From positions 1-11,040 of the forward strand of contig JAJYRT010000053.1 of the NCBI GenBank assembly GCA_021793945.1: a stretch of 11,040 bases of DNA, in the 5' to 3' direction. A program made the translations under genes and the position numbers. Under the pieces are notes generated by a model that worked only from the letters and a program-made list of their open reading frames with translations, made no database searches and was not told the DNA's origin. This document shows positions 1 to 6,374 of the stretch, piece after piece (the stretch's first letter is position 1; each line of letters opens with the position of its first letter). This DNA is from Thermoplasmata archaeon (GTDB lineage: Archaea; Thermoplasmatota; Thermoplasmata; Thermoplasmatales; Thermoplasmataceae).

Positions 1-117
1 CCACGCACCCGTGAAGGGTGCGACACCGTATACTGCATATGGCATAAATATCAGATCTTTATGACCATTTTCCGCCTTTGTACTACCCAACTTCCTGTTT
101 ACAAGTCTCCTGATTAA
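1..117 (-). pseudogene. Partial open frame leaving the left edge, unidentified
   Basis: Reading leftward on the - strand, 39 codons are open from just after a TAA (118-120) to the window edge. They include residues such as GHKDLIFMPYAVYGVAPFTG. The composition looks protein-like rather than random, but there is no convincing start codon near the upstream stop, so it may be an internal piece of a broken gene that continues outside the window. The inverted repeat at 4-10/16-22 (CGCACCC/GGGTGCG) lies inside this frame. I do not recognise the family. Chance openness over 117 nt is possible. Confidence 0.22.
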
Positions 118-307
118 TTAAAGTCTGCTGAAGAACGCCTTAATGCCTGATCCGTTGAACTACTGGTTTTTTCATGATCGCTAGTGATTCGCGGTTTGAT
201 ACAATATAATTCCCTCACCATCTAGAGTGTGTGAAAATTATTGAAACCAGTGTTTTACGGCATTTATAAACGATAGATTTATTCATGAAGCCGTAACATA
301 CTATGTA

Positions 308-427
308 ATGAGTGAATCATACGTTTCAGGTGCAGGCAGGAGACAGCTCCTGTTGCTTCCCGACATGATTGAGAACTACATTGTGGAGGATAATCCAGCC
401 AGATTTATTGATGCCTTTGTTTTATAG
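308..427 (+). pseudogene. N-terminal remnant of an IS1182-like transposase
   Basis: An ATG at 308 opens a 39-residue frame ending at TAG 425-427. The segment GRRQLLLLPDMIENYIVEDN followed by PARFIDAFV resembles the N-terminal signature of IS1182/IS5-type DDE transposases, which typically reads Q-L-x-L-P-x-x-L-x-D-Y-V-x-x-D-x-P-x-R-x-I-D-x-F-V. The family is about 450 residues or longer, so nearly all of the gene, including the DDE catalytic core, is missing. Homology stops exactly at the first base of a long hairpin (425-462), suggesting a deletion or insertion breakpoint. A TATA-like ATTTATAA lies upstream near 263, and a short TTACGGC/GCCGTAA inverted pair occurs at 255-261/290-296. The rest of 118-307 shows nothing I can name. 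The remnant is non-functional and marks past mobile-element activity beside the cas locus. Confidence 0.6.
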
Positions 428-462
428 AGTAGAGTTCTTGGCAATGCCAGAACTCTACTCTA
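425..462. repeat. Long near-perfect hairpin beside the transposase remnant
   Basis: A 14-bp perfect inverted repeat (425-438 with 449-462, arm TAGAGTAGAGTTCT) closes on an inner GGC-AAT-GCC mini-stem with one bulged T at 439. It starts on the stop codon of the transposase fragment. It could be an element end, a small palindromic insertion, or a structured stop for the - strand transcript that crosses 589-480. No T-run follows it on either strand, so an ordinary T-rich terminator is not supported. Confidence 0.6.
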
Positions 463-479
463 CCAAGTGGGATTGAAGA

Positions 480-515
480 TGGAAAATGGGGCCATTGCAT
501 TTATGCAATGGAGAT
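480..515 (-). repeat. Pseudo-repeat 2 (degenerate CRISPR repeat)
   Basis: On the - strand this reads ATCT, then stem CCATTGCA, loop TAAA, stem TGCAATGG, then tail CCCCATTTTCCA. The 8-bp stem with 4-nt loop and the following C-Y-C-Y-ATT are shared with the array repeat, while the handle (GAAGC in the array) is lost. A hairpin without a usable handle fits a unit needed only to form the 3' end of the guide RNA, as seen in CreA/CreR elements. The boundary is assigned by aligning to the 36-nt repeat. Confidence 0.7.
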
Positions 516-553
516 TAAATTTGGCAAATTATCAAATCAAATACTACTTTAAC
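516..553 (-). other. Pseudo-spacer targeting the cas3 promoter
   Basis: This 38-nt segment lies between the two pseudo-repeats and falls within the 35-39-nt spacer range of the array. Read 5' to 3' on the - strand it begins GTTAAAGTAGTATT. The + strand at 734-747 reads GTTAACGTAGTTTT, identical except at positions 6 and 12. Beyond position 14 colinear matching is poor. Strong seed and weak distal pairing is the expected pattern for a guide that binds without triggering Cas3 cleavage. Confidence 0.8.
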
Positions 554-589
554 TCTTCAATGGAGCCATAGAAAGTATTCTATGGACAA
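554..589 (-). repeat. Pseudo-repeat 1 (diverged CRISPR repeat)
   Basis: On the - strand this reads TTGT, then stem CCATAGAA, loop TACT, stem TTCTATGG, then tail CTCCATTGAAGA. The array repeat has GTTT, CCATGAAT, GAAA, ATTCATGG, CTCTATTGAAGC. The tail is identical at 10 of 12 positions and the stem geometry is the same, with inner base pairs changed on both arms. The predicted 8-nt crRNA 5' handle is ATTGAAGA versus ATTGAAGC in the array. Conserved handle and structure with changed stem sequence argue for retained processing by the Csb2 (Cas6-type) nuclease and reduced recombination with the array. Confidence 0.85.
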
Positions 590-607
590 GTACAGATTGT
601 TTCGTAT

Positions 608-615
608 TACTTAAA
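608..615 (-). promoter_or_regulatory. Predicted TATA box for the pseudo-crRNA
   Basis: On the - strand 615-608 reads TTTAAGTA, one base from the archaeal TTTAWATA consensus. Counting about 26 nt from its centre puts the transcription start near 585-588, at the first bases of pseudo-repeat 1. Start-at-repeat transcription is what a short guide would need. This is a motif call only, and a different start is possible. Confidence 0.45.
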
Positions 616-707
616 GCCTGCATTTTTGCATTCGAGTGAGAAGATAATTCTTTGAATTTCCTTATTCGACTATGTATTGTCTTTTGAAAGTTGATTGGAT
701 AAAAATT

Positions 708-715
708 ATTAAATA
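708..715 (+). promoter_or_regulatory. Predicted TATA box of the cas operon
   Basis: ATTAAATA, preceded by an A-rich stretch (701-707), fits an archaeal TATA box. It predicts transcription starting near 738, giving a short leader of about 14 nt before the cas3 ATG at 752. If the host were bacterial, TTGATT (691-696) with TACTAT (714-719) and a 17-nt spacer would be an alternative -35/-10 pair starting near 726. Either reading puts the start close to the pseudo-spacer target. Confidence 0.5.
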
Positions 716-730
716 CTATTAACGCATTCA

Positions 731-747
731 TTTGTTAACGTAGTTTT
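731..747 (+). promoter_or_regulatory. Pseudo-spacer target with TTT PAM (operator for the guided effector)
   Basis: TTT (731-733) is followed by a seed match to the pseudo-spacer at 734-747, with 12 of 14 identical and mismatches only at positions 6 and 12. Type I effectors flip out every sixth guide nucleotide, so these mismatches should cost little. TTN was reported as the PAM for a Geobacter I-U/I-G system. The full 38-nt footprint would cover 734-771, including the predicted transcription start and the cas3 ATG, where a bound complex should block initiation. Binding is inferred and has not been shown. Confidence 0.72.
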
Positions 748-751
748 AATT

Positions 752-3139
752 ATGAATGACTTTGATAATTTTTTTAAAAAAGCAACAAACTTTGAACCAT
801 ACGATTTTCAGAGAAAGTTTGCTTGTGATATAGAATTACCAGACATTATAAACATTCCTACTGGACTTGGCAAAACAGAATGCATAATTATTGGGTGGTT
901 ATGGAGAAAATCTAGTGAAAACAGATTACAGTCCAATACAAATACACCTCGCAGACTTATTTATTCATTACCAATGAGAACCCTGGTGGAACAGGTTTAT
1001 GATAAAGTTAATGGATGGATTCAAAAATTGGATTTGCGGAATGAATTCATTCTTGTAAAGATAATCGGTGGAGAAGCAGATGACGACTGGGATGTCTATC
1101 CGGAAAAAAATGTAATAATAATAGGCACACAGGATATGTTATTATCCCGGGCACTGAACAGAGGATATGGCATGAGTAGATTCAGATGGCCGGTTCAGTT
1201 CGGCTTTCTTAACAATGACTCGTTATGGGTATTTGATGAAATCCAGTTAATGGGAAGTGCGATTAAAACCTCAGTACAACTTGATGCTTTTAGAACTATA
1301 TTTGGTGTCAGTAAGAGAGCTAAAACAATCTGGATGAGTGCCACGACAAATAAAGAATGGCTTGTAACAGTAGATTCTCCATCCGTTACGGAGAAGACAA
1401 CCTTGGGCTTAAGTGAGGTTGATCTAGACAATAAACATATCAGTTCACTTATCAAAGCAAATAAAAAAATACAAATTAGAAGGTTTGAACCAGAAAAAGT
1501 AAATGAGACTGCTAAAGAAATAATCAAAAATCACAGAGAAGGGACGAAAACTTTTGCAATATTTAATACTGTTAAAAAGGCCACGGATATTTCAAATGCC
1601 ATAGAAAGAATGAAGCCAGGTATCCCTATTATTTTGATTCACTCACAATTCAGGGATGAAGACAGAAAGAAAAACCTAAACCGGCTCTTGACAGAGAAGA
1701 ATTCGATAGTTGTATCAACTCAGGTAATTGAGGCTGGAGTTGATGTATCCTGCAGAATGCTTTTTACTGAACTGGCACCATGGCATTCTTTAATACAGAG
1801 ATTTGGCAGGTGTAACAGATATGCAGAATTTGATGATGCAGAAATAACTGTACTGTACGAAAATTATGATGACCTTAAAGATTCAAGAGAGAAGGGAAAA
1901 AAAGCATTACCATATGAATATAAGGATCTGGAAGAAAGTTTAAAAAATTTGAAAGGAATTAATCAAGGTTTTGTATCTATAGAAACCCTCCCCGACATAA
2001 CATTTAAGGTAAACAATTTAAATCATGTTATCCGCAAGAAGGATATCATAGAATTATTTGACACAACAAGGGACATTTCCGGAAATGACACAGATATTTC
2101 CGTTTATGTACGGGATAGAAATGAGTCCAATGTTCAGGTGTTCTGGAGAGATATGGAGGGAAAGACACAAGGAACAATAAATATGGAGGATTTTCCGGTC
2201 AAAGAAGAACTTTGTTCTGCCCCTGTTTCTGATATTAAGGATCTGGTGAGGAAAAAGATTTCCCTATGGGAGAAGGACTGGTACGATGGGGGATGGGTAA
2301 AGATAAGACAGCCAGAAAGAGTCATTCCCGGAAAAACTATAATGATACCATCGGATCAAGGGTATTACTCCAATTACGGCTGGGATTTAAGCTCTAAAGA
2401 GAAAGTTAAACCAATTGAGCATAAACATATTGTGATAGATACTTCAGACGCGGAAGATCCTTATTCTGAAGGAAATTGGAAAAGCATAGATCAGCACTCT
2501 GATGAAGTAGTGAATAAAGCAAAGCAGATTCTTTTTAAACTCTCACTGAGTGAAACAGAGGAAGAATATATCCTAAAAGGTTCAAGATGGCATGATTCGG
2601 GAAAAGCGCATCCTGCCTTTCAAGCAAAGATTCGACAAGAATGTATTACAAAAGATGGAATAACATTAGCCGCTAAAGCTCCAAAAAGTGCATGGTTTGC
2701 CCCAAACGAATTTGAAGGAACACACTTGAAAAATTACCGGAAATACTTCAGACATGAACTGGTGTCAGGCTTACTGGCACTCAATAACGGAGAACCTGAC
2801 ATAGTAGCCTACTTGGCTACATCGCATCACGGGAAAGTTAGAGTGTCCATTAGATCAATGCCAAATGAAACGATTCCTGACGATAGCAGTAATAGATTTG
2901 CCAGAGGTTTGTGGGACGGCGACGTAGTTCCTTCTGTAAACCTGGGAGGAGGTATAATCGTCCCCTCAACAAAGCTGAACCTTGATCTAATGGAGATAGG
3001 TGGAGGTACTACGGGCAAAAGCTGGATTTCAAGGGTTACGAAACTTTACAATGACGCAAATATTGGAATCTTCAGGCTTTCCTATTACGAAGGAATAATC
3101 AGATCTGCTGATAGAAGAGCAAGTGGGGGAATTGAATGA
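752..3139 (+). CDS. cas3: Cas3 helicase-nuclease, helicase-HD order (type I-G)
   Basis: Cas3 is the effector nuclease-helicase recruited after target recognition, unwinding and degrading invader DNA in an ATP- and metal-dependent way. The 795-residue product has an SF2 helicase first: Walker A PTGLGKT (36-42), DEIQ box (162-165), SAT (196-198), motif V QVIEAGVD (325-332) and motif VI QRFGRCNR (349-356). The HD nuclease is C-terminal, with H582, the HD pair 614-615 (WHDSGKAHPAF), H668, HH 692-693 and a final D787 near the end. C-terminal HD is typical of type I-U/I-G Cas3, whereas most Cas3 proteins have HD first. All motifs are present, so it should be active. The start follows a short leader with no clear Shine-Dalgarno. 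It is the first gene of the operon, and its stop overlaps the csx17 start (ATGA, 3136-3139). Expression is likely set by the promoter and guide target just upstream. Confidence 0.95.
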   Translation: MNDFDNFFKKATNFEPYDFQRKFACDIELPDIINIPTGLGKTECIIIGWLWRKSSENRLQSNTNTPRRLIYSLPMRTLVEQVYDKVNGWIQKLDLRNEFILVKIIGGEADDDWDVYPEKNVIIIGTQDMLLSRALNRGYGMSRFRWPVQFGFLNNDSLWVFDEIQLMGSAIKTSVQLDAFRTIFGVSKRAKTIWMSATTNKEWLVTVDSPSVTEKTTLGLSEVDLDNKHISSLIKANKKIQIRRFEPEKVNETAKEIIKNHREGTKTFAIFNTVKKATDISNAIERMKPGIPIILIHSQFRDEDRKKNLNRLLTEKNSIVVSTQVIEAGVDVSCRMLFTELAPWHSLIQRFGRCNRYAEFDDAEITVLYENYDDLKDSREKGKKALPYEYKDLEESLKNLKGINQGFVSIETLPDITFKVNNLNHVIRKKDIIELFDTTRDISGNDTDISVYVRDRNESNVQVFWRDMEGKTQGTINMEDFPVKEELCSAPVSDIKDLVRKKISLWEKDWYDGGWVKIRQPERVIPGKTIMIPSDQGYYSNYGWDLSSKEKVKPIEHKHIVIDTSDAEDPYSEGNWKSIDQHSDEVVNKAKQILFKLSLSETEEEYILKGSRWHDSGKAHPAFQAKIRQECITKDGITLAAKAPKSAWFAPNEFEGTHLKNYRKYFRHELVSGLLALNNGEPDIVAYLATSHHGKVRVSIRSMPNETIPDDSSNRFARGLWDGDVVPSVNLGGGIIVPSTKLNLDLMEIGGGTTGKSWISRVTKLYNDANIGIFRLSYYEGIIRSADRRASGGIE

Positions 3140-5325
3140 AAATTTATTTCCCAAATTGCAAAACTGAACCGTTTGGATCTGCATTGAAAGCACTTGGAGT
3201 TATGAAGCTTATAGGAGAACAGAAAGACCCTGATATTGAATCATACTGGGAAAATGGAGAATTTAGAATTAATACAGTCCTTACAAAAGATGAAATTACG
3301 GATTTCTTCATGAGAGAATATTCACCTACCCCAATACTTGCTCCCTGGCTTAGTCAGAGTGGATTCTGGCCTAACTACTTCAGCCCCTATATGAAAATGA
3401 TCATGGAATCCGGGCTGAGTCGCTTTGATTCCTTTCGAAACAGTGTTGATAAAATCCGATCCATAATAAATCAGATTGCATATGAACAAGGGATTACACC
3501 GTCCGATCTCCAAAGCAAAAAAAAATCAAAAGATTTCAGGAGCAGAAATAAAGAGAAATTGATAACCATGTGCAGAAATCAGCTTGAAGACAGTTACGTA
3601 TTCTGGTCTGATGCTGCAGTAGTAATTAACGCAGAGGGGATAGCTAGATACCCCCCTATAAATGGATCGGGAGGGAATGATGCGCGGCTTGAATTCACTC
3701 ACACCTTTATTGAAATGGTTGCAGATATGCTTTTGAAACTGGATGATGAGCGTAATTACGGCATATCATCTAACCTCCTGAATAACTCGCTATTTGGTAC
3801 TTTTACCAACAATCTCAAAACCAACATAAGCGTTGGCAAATTCATGCCGGGTTTGACTGGAGGATTAAATCAGGGAGAAGGGATTGAAACGGATAGCGCA
3901 ACGGTAAACCCATGGGATTTGATATTCTTCATGGAAGGAACCACTATATGGACAAGCGGACTCGGAAAGAAAAATGAGACCATAAATTCAATGCCAATAA
4001 GTCCATTCACCGTGAAACTTAGTTCTCCTTATTCGTCTGCTGACCCCTCTGATCCAAAATCATTTGAGTTATGGTTTCCAGTATGGAAAAATCCGGCTTC
4101 CATGGATGAAATCAAATTAATATTCAGAGAAGGAAGATCCGACATTGGAAGAAAGAATGCATCAACAGGTCTTCAATTTGCAGAATCTGTAAATTCCCTT
4201 GGAGTGGACAGAGGAATCGATGAATTTGTAAGGTATTCACTTTCTGTTAAGAATGGCCAGGCCTCATTTCTGATTCCATTAGGACAGTACAAGGTAAAGA
4301 TGAATAGATATCCGGAACTTTTGCTTGGCCTCGAGCCATTTCTCTCAAAAATGGACCATTTTATCAGAAAAAATAACGCTGATTTGCCACCTTCTTTCAG
4401 CAAAGCCCGGGATGAAATTGAAAAATCAGTATTCGATTTCACGGTAAACAGCGATAAGTATAATGCTAAACGGGTTATCATATCGCTCGGGAGATTCGAA
4501 CATCTACTTTCTACCCATTTATCAATTGTCACAAAGAGTGGTTTATCACCTTTAAGCGGGTTAGACCCAAAATGGCTGCAAGCCATGGATGACAAGTCCA
4601 TAGAGATGAAAATAGCCCTGGCTGTTTCTTCCATAACTTTCGCGGACAAAGATAAGGAAGTTTCGAAAAAAGTGGGAAGTATCAGGTCTAATCTAGAACC
4701 TATTAAATCAGTTAGTGGATTGGAATGGTCAAAAGAAGACACTGAATTTTCCTGGTTTGGAAATAGCATTTATGAAAAAATGGCCAATACCCTGTTCAGG
4801 AGGTTATTGAGTGCTGAGAGAAACGATTTACATAATCTTCCACTTTATAGCATGATAAAACTTTCCACGTATGAAATTTCTGAATTTATTCACGGAAACT
4901 TTAATGAAAGTTTAACTGAGGACCTTATCTTTGGCCTGCTTTTAATAGATAGGCATAACCACGCCTTCTATGATTATGCGTATGACATTATTAAAAAAGA
5001 GGAGTATCCGATAATAAAACCTTTTGACTTTGCACTTCTAAAATTAATATTTGTACCGGAAGATATAAGAATTGGATTTGATGAAACCGTTCATATAATT
5101 CCAGAATCTGCAATAATATCCCTGCTTAAGGCGGGAAGGGTAGCAGATGCATGCGAAATCGCCAAAAATAGACTGCTTTCAAGCAATCTAAAACCGATCA
5201 ATACAATTTTCCCCAATTTAGGACCTGGCTATGGTATGAAACTGGCTGCAGCGCTTTTGTTGCCTGTTGAACAGAAAGAATTGATGGAACTTGCATTGAT
5301 AAAAAACAAAGGAGATGGAAAATGA
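3136..5325 (+). CDS. csx17: Csx17 (Cas8g), large subunit of the type I-G effector
   Basis: Csx17 is the type I-G Cas8-like large subunit, expected to read the PAM and help load target DNA in the surveillance complex. The 729-residue product shows family hallmarks: an N-terminal FGSALKALGVMKLIGEQ (13-29), YSPTPILAPWLSQSGF (62-77), then WFPVWKNPAS (from about 313) leading into GRKNASTGLQFAESV and GVDRGIDEFVRY (356-367), and PLGQYKV soon after. Length is usual for the family. It is translationally coupled at both ends: its ATG overlaps the cas3 stop and its TGA overlaps the csb1 ATG, each as ATGA. A GTGGGGGAATTG stretch in front may act as a weak ribosome site. No separate cas11 gene is present. 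Whether an internal start makes a small subunit cannot be judged here. Confidence 0.92.
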   Translation: MKIYFPNCKTEPFGSALKALGVMKLIGEQKDPDIESYWENGEFRINTVLTKDEITDFFMREYSPTPILAPWLSQSGFWPNYFSPYMKMIMESGLSRFDSFRNSVDKIRSIINQIAYEQGITPSDLQSKKKSKDFRSRNKEKLITMCRNQLEDSYVFWSDAAVVINAEGIARYPPINGSGGNDARLEFTHTFIEMVADMLLKLDDERNYGISSNLLNNSLFGTFTNNLKTNISVGKFMPGLTGGLNQGEGIETDSATVNPWDLIFFMEGTTIWTSGLGKKNETINSMPISPFTVKLSSPYSSADPSDPKSFELWFPVWKNPASMDEIKLIFREGRSDIGRKNASTGLQFAESVNSLGVDRGIDEFVRYSLSVKNGQASFLIPLGQYKVKMNRYPELLLGLEPFLSKMDHFIRKNNADLPPSFSKARDEIEKSVFDFTVNSDKYNAKRVIISLGRFEHLLSTHLSIVTKSGLSPLSGLDPKWLQAMDDKSIEMKIALAVSSITFADKDKEVSKKVGSIRSNLEPIKSVSGLEWSKEDTEFSWFGNSIYEKMANTLFRRLLSAERNDLHNLPLYSMIKLSTYEISEFIHGNFNESLTEDLIFGLLLIDRHNHAFYDYAYDIIKKEEYPIIKPFDFALLKLIFVPEDIRIGFDETVHIIPESAIISLLKAGRVADACEIAKNRLLSSNLKPINTIFPNLGPGYGMKLAAALLLPVEQKELMELALIKNKGDGK

Positions 5326-6362
5326 ATAGAAAGTACTACGAACTTGGAGAATACCCGAGAATATTGATAGAGAGCAAGCTAAAACCGGTGCAGGGTGACC
5401 GTTTTCAACCTGCGAGTTTTTCTAACCTTGGAAATAGTGTATATGAAAGACCGGATGGCAAAGAAATGGTACTGGTAGACACGGCCCAGTCCGTTGCAAA
5501 TATGCTGGAATCTACAATTTTAAGTGATGATGGAGTCAACGTAAAGAAAGAGTTGGATGGAATATCCTACGTTGTATCTGAACTTGAACTCAATCATAAG
5601 GATGAAAGGTCCCCTCTGCGAACACAGACAAGTTCATTGATAGAACCCCATCGAATAAATTCACCTTATATAATGTTTGATCACCCTGACTTCCAGTCAA
5701 AGCTTATAGAACGTGCCGACTATTCTAAGGGAACTTTGATCAACTGGAAAAAGATGGGTGAAACCCTTTTTTATTTTGACATAAACTCACTCCTGCATGG
5801 AACTTTCCTTTCGAATCTTAAGGATGGCGGAAGATTCAGGGTACCGAGGATAATGAGCGGTTTTATAGAAGCTGAAAATGTGAAACGTGTTCTGTCGGGA
5901 GGAGTTAAAAACTCATCTCTAAATGATCCCCGAGGCGAAGTGGTTGTGACAGGCCATGAGAAAGATAAGGTCTACACAAGCGTCCCCTATACGAGAACAG
6001 AGTTCACCGCAGAGAGTATTTCAGCATATTTCAACATAGATCTTTCCCTGATATACGGCTATGGAATGGCTAGAGCAGCCTCTGATCTCCTTATCTCTCT
6101 TGCCTTGTACAAAATAGTGACATTGTTGAAAAATGGTCTCAGGCCAAGAACAGCATGCGATCTTATCGTCGAAGGGACTAAAGTAACATACCCAGAAGAA
6201 TTCGAACTCCCCACGCAGAAAGATCTGCTTGAAGAGGTAAGGAAAAACATAATAGAATGCCGTAAACAGGAGCTTTTCCCGGAACCACCAGTAACTGTTC
6301 TCAAGACTAAAGTGCAGGTGAAACCTAAATCCAGTGATGCTGGTGATGATGATTCAGATTGA
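5322..6362 (+). CDS. csb1: Csb1 (Cas7g), crRNA backbone subunit
   Basis: Csb1 is the Cas7-type RAMP protein that forms the filament along the crRNA in type I-G complexes. The 346-residue product carries the family signature RILIESKLKPVQGDRFQP (13-30), then LGNSVYERPDGKEMVLVDTAQSVANMLE, matching the usual L-E-P-V-Q-G-x-R-F-Q-P and AQS-x-AN-x-LE pattern. The glycine-poor middle contains MFDHPDFQSKL and LLHGTFLSNL, also Csb1-like. The C-terminus is a short lysine-rich then Asp/Ser-rich tail (DAGDDDSD), possibly flexible. GGAG at 5311-5314 lies at ribosome-site distance before the ATG, which overlaps the csx17 stop. Its TGA (6360-6362) is in the same frame as csb2 with no other stop between, so readthrough would give a Csb1-Csb2 fusion. 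Confidence 0.93.
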   Translation: MNRKYYELGEYPRILIESKLKPVQGDRFQPASFSNLGNSVYERPDGKEMVLVDTAQSVANMLESTILSDDGVNVKKELDGISYVVSELELNHKDERSPLRTQTSSLIEPHRINSPYIMFDHPDFQSKLIERADYSKGTLINWKKMGETLFYFDINSLLHGTFLSNLKDGGRFRVPRIMSGFIEAENVKRVLSGGVKNSSLNDPRGEVVVTGHEKDKVYTSVPYTRTEFTAESISAYFNIDLSLIYGYGMARAASDLLISLALYKIVTLLKNGLRPRTACDLIVEGTKVTYPEEFELPTQKDLLEEVRKNIIECRKQELFPEPPVTVLKTKVQVKPKSSDAGDDDSD

Positions 6363-6374
6363 GGTGATGATACG
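6361..6374 (+). promoter_or_regulatory. Strong Shine-Dalgarno deciding an ACG start for csb2
   Basis: GAGGTGAT (6361-6368) is a near-perfect match to the 16S 3' end and sits 3 nt before ACG 6372-6374. From that ACG the frame reads (M)IAIKINFLTGKYHATPWGRH, the expected Csb2 N-terminus. No ATG, GTG or TTG exists in this frame between the csb1 stop and the GTG at 6435. The ATG at 6367 is in another frame and meets TAA at 6382. Confidence 0.6.

Larger units (their letters stand above)
480..589 (-). ncRNA. CreR-like pseudo-crRNA guide (pseudo-repeat, pseudo-spacer, pseudo-repeat)
   Basis: This - strand unit mimics a one-spacer CRISPR array. Pseudo-repeat 1 (554-589), a 38-nt pseudo-spacer (516-553) and pseudo-repeat 2 (480-515) have the lengths of the real array, which has 36-nt repeats and 35-39-nt spacers. 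Both pseudo-repeats fold into an 8-bp stem with a 4-nt loop framed by CCAT and ATGG, as the array repeat does, although the four inner base pairs differ. The first keeps the handle ATTGAAG. The pseudo-spacer start matches the cas3 promoter/start region. CreA and CreR RNAs known from other CRISPR types have this layout and direct the effector to repress a toxin promoter or the cas promoter. Here the target is the cas operon, so a CreR-like autorepression guide is inferred. No toxin gene is evident between it and cas3. Confidence 0.8.

Noticed and set aside
4..22. CGCACCC/GGGTGCG inverted repeat as a terminator or element end
   Set aside because: It has only a 7-bp stem, lies within an apparent coding frame, and has no T-run or duplicated partner in the window.
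549..731. 60-codon - strand frame between the pseudo-repeat and cas3, considered as a CreT-like toxin
   Set aside because: It runs through pseudo-repeat 1 on the same strand, has no supported promoter or ribosome site, and its composition is unremarkable. The guide's seed match is to the cas3 start on the other strand, which favours cas autorepression over a toxin-antitoxin pair.
4173..4769. 198-codon - strand frame inside csx17
   Set aside because: It is a shadow of csx17. Conserved Csx17 motifs are on the + strand across this interval, and the antisense product matches no family I know.
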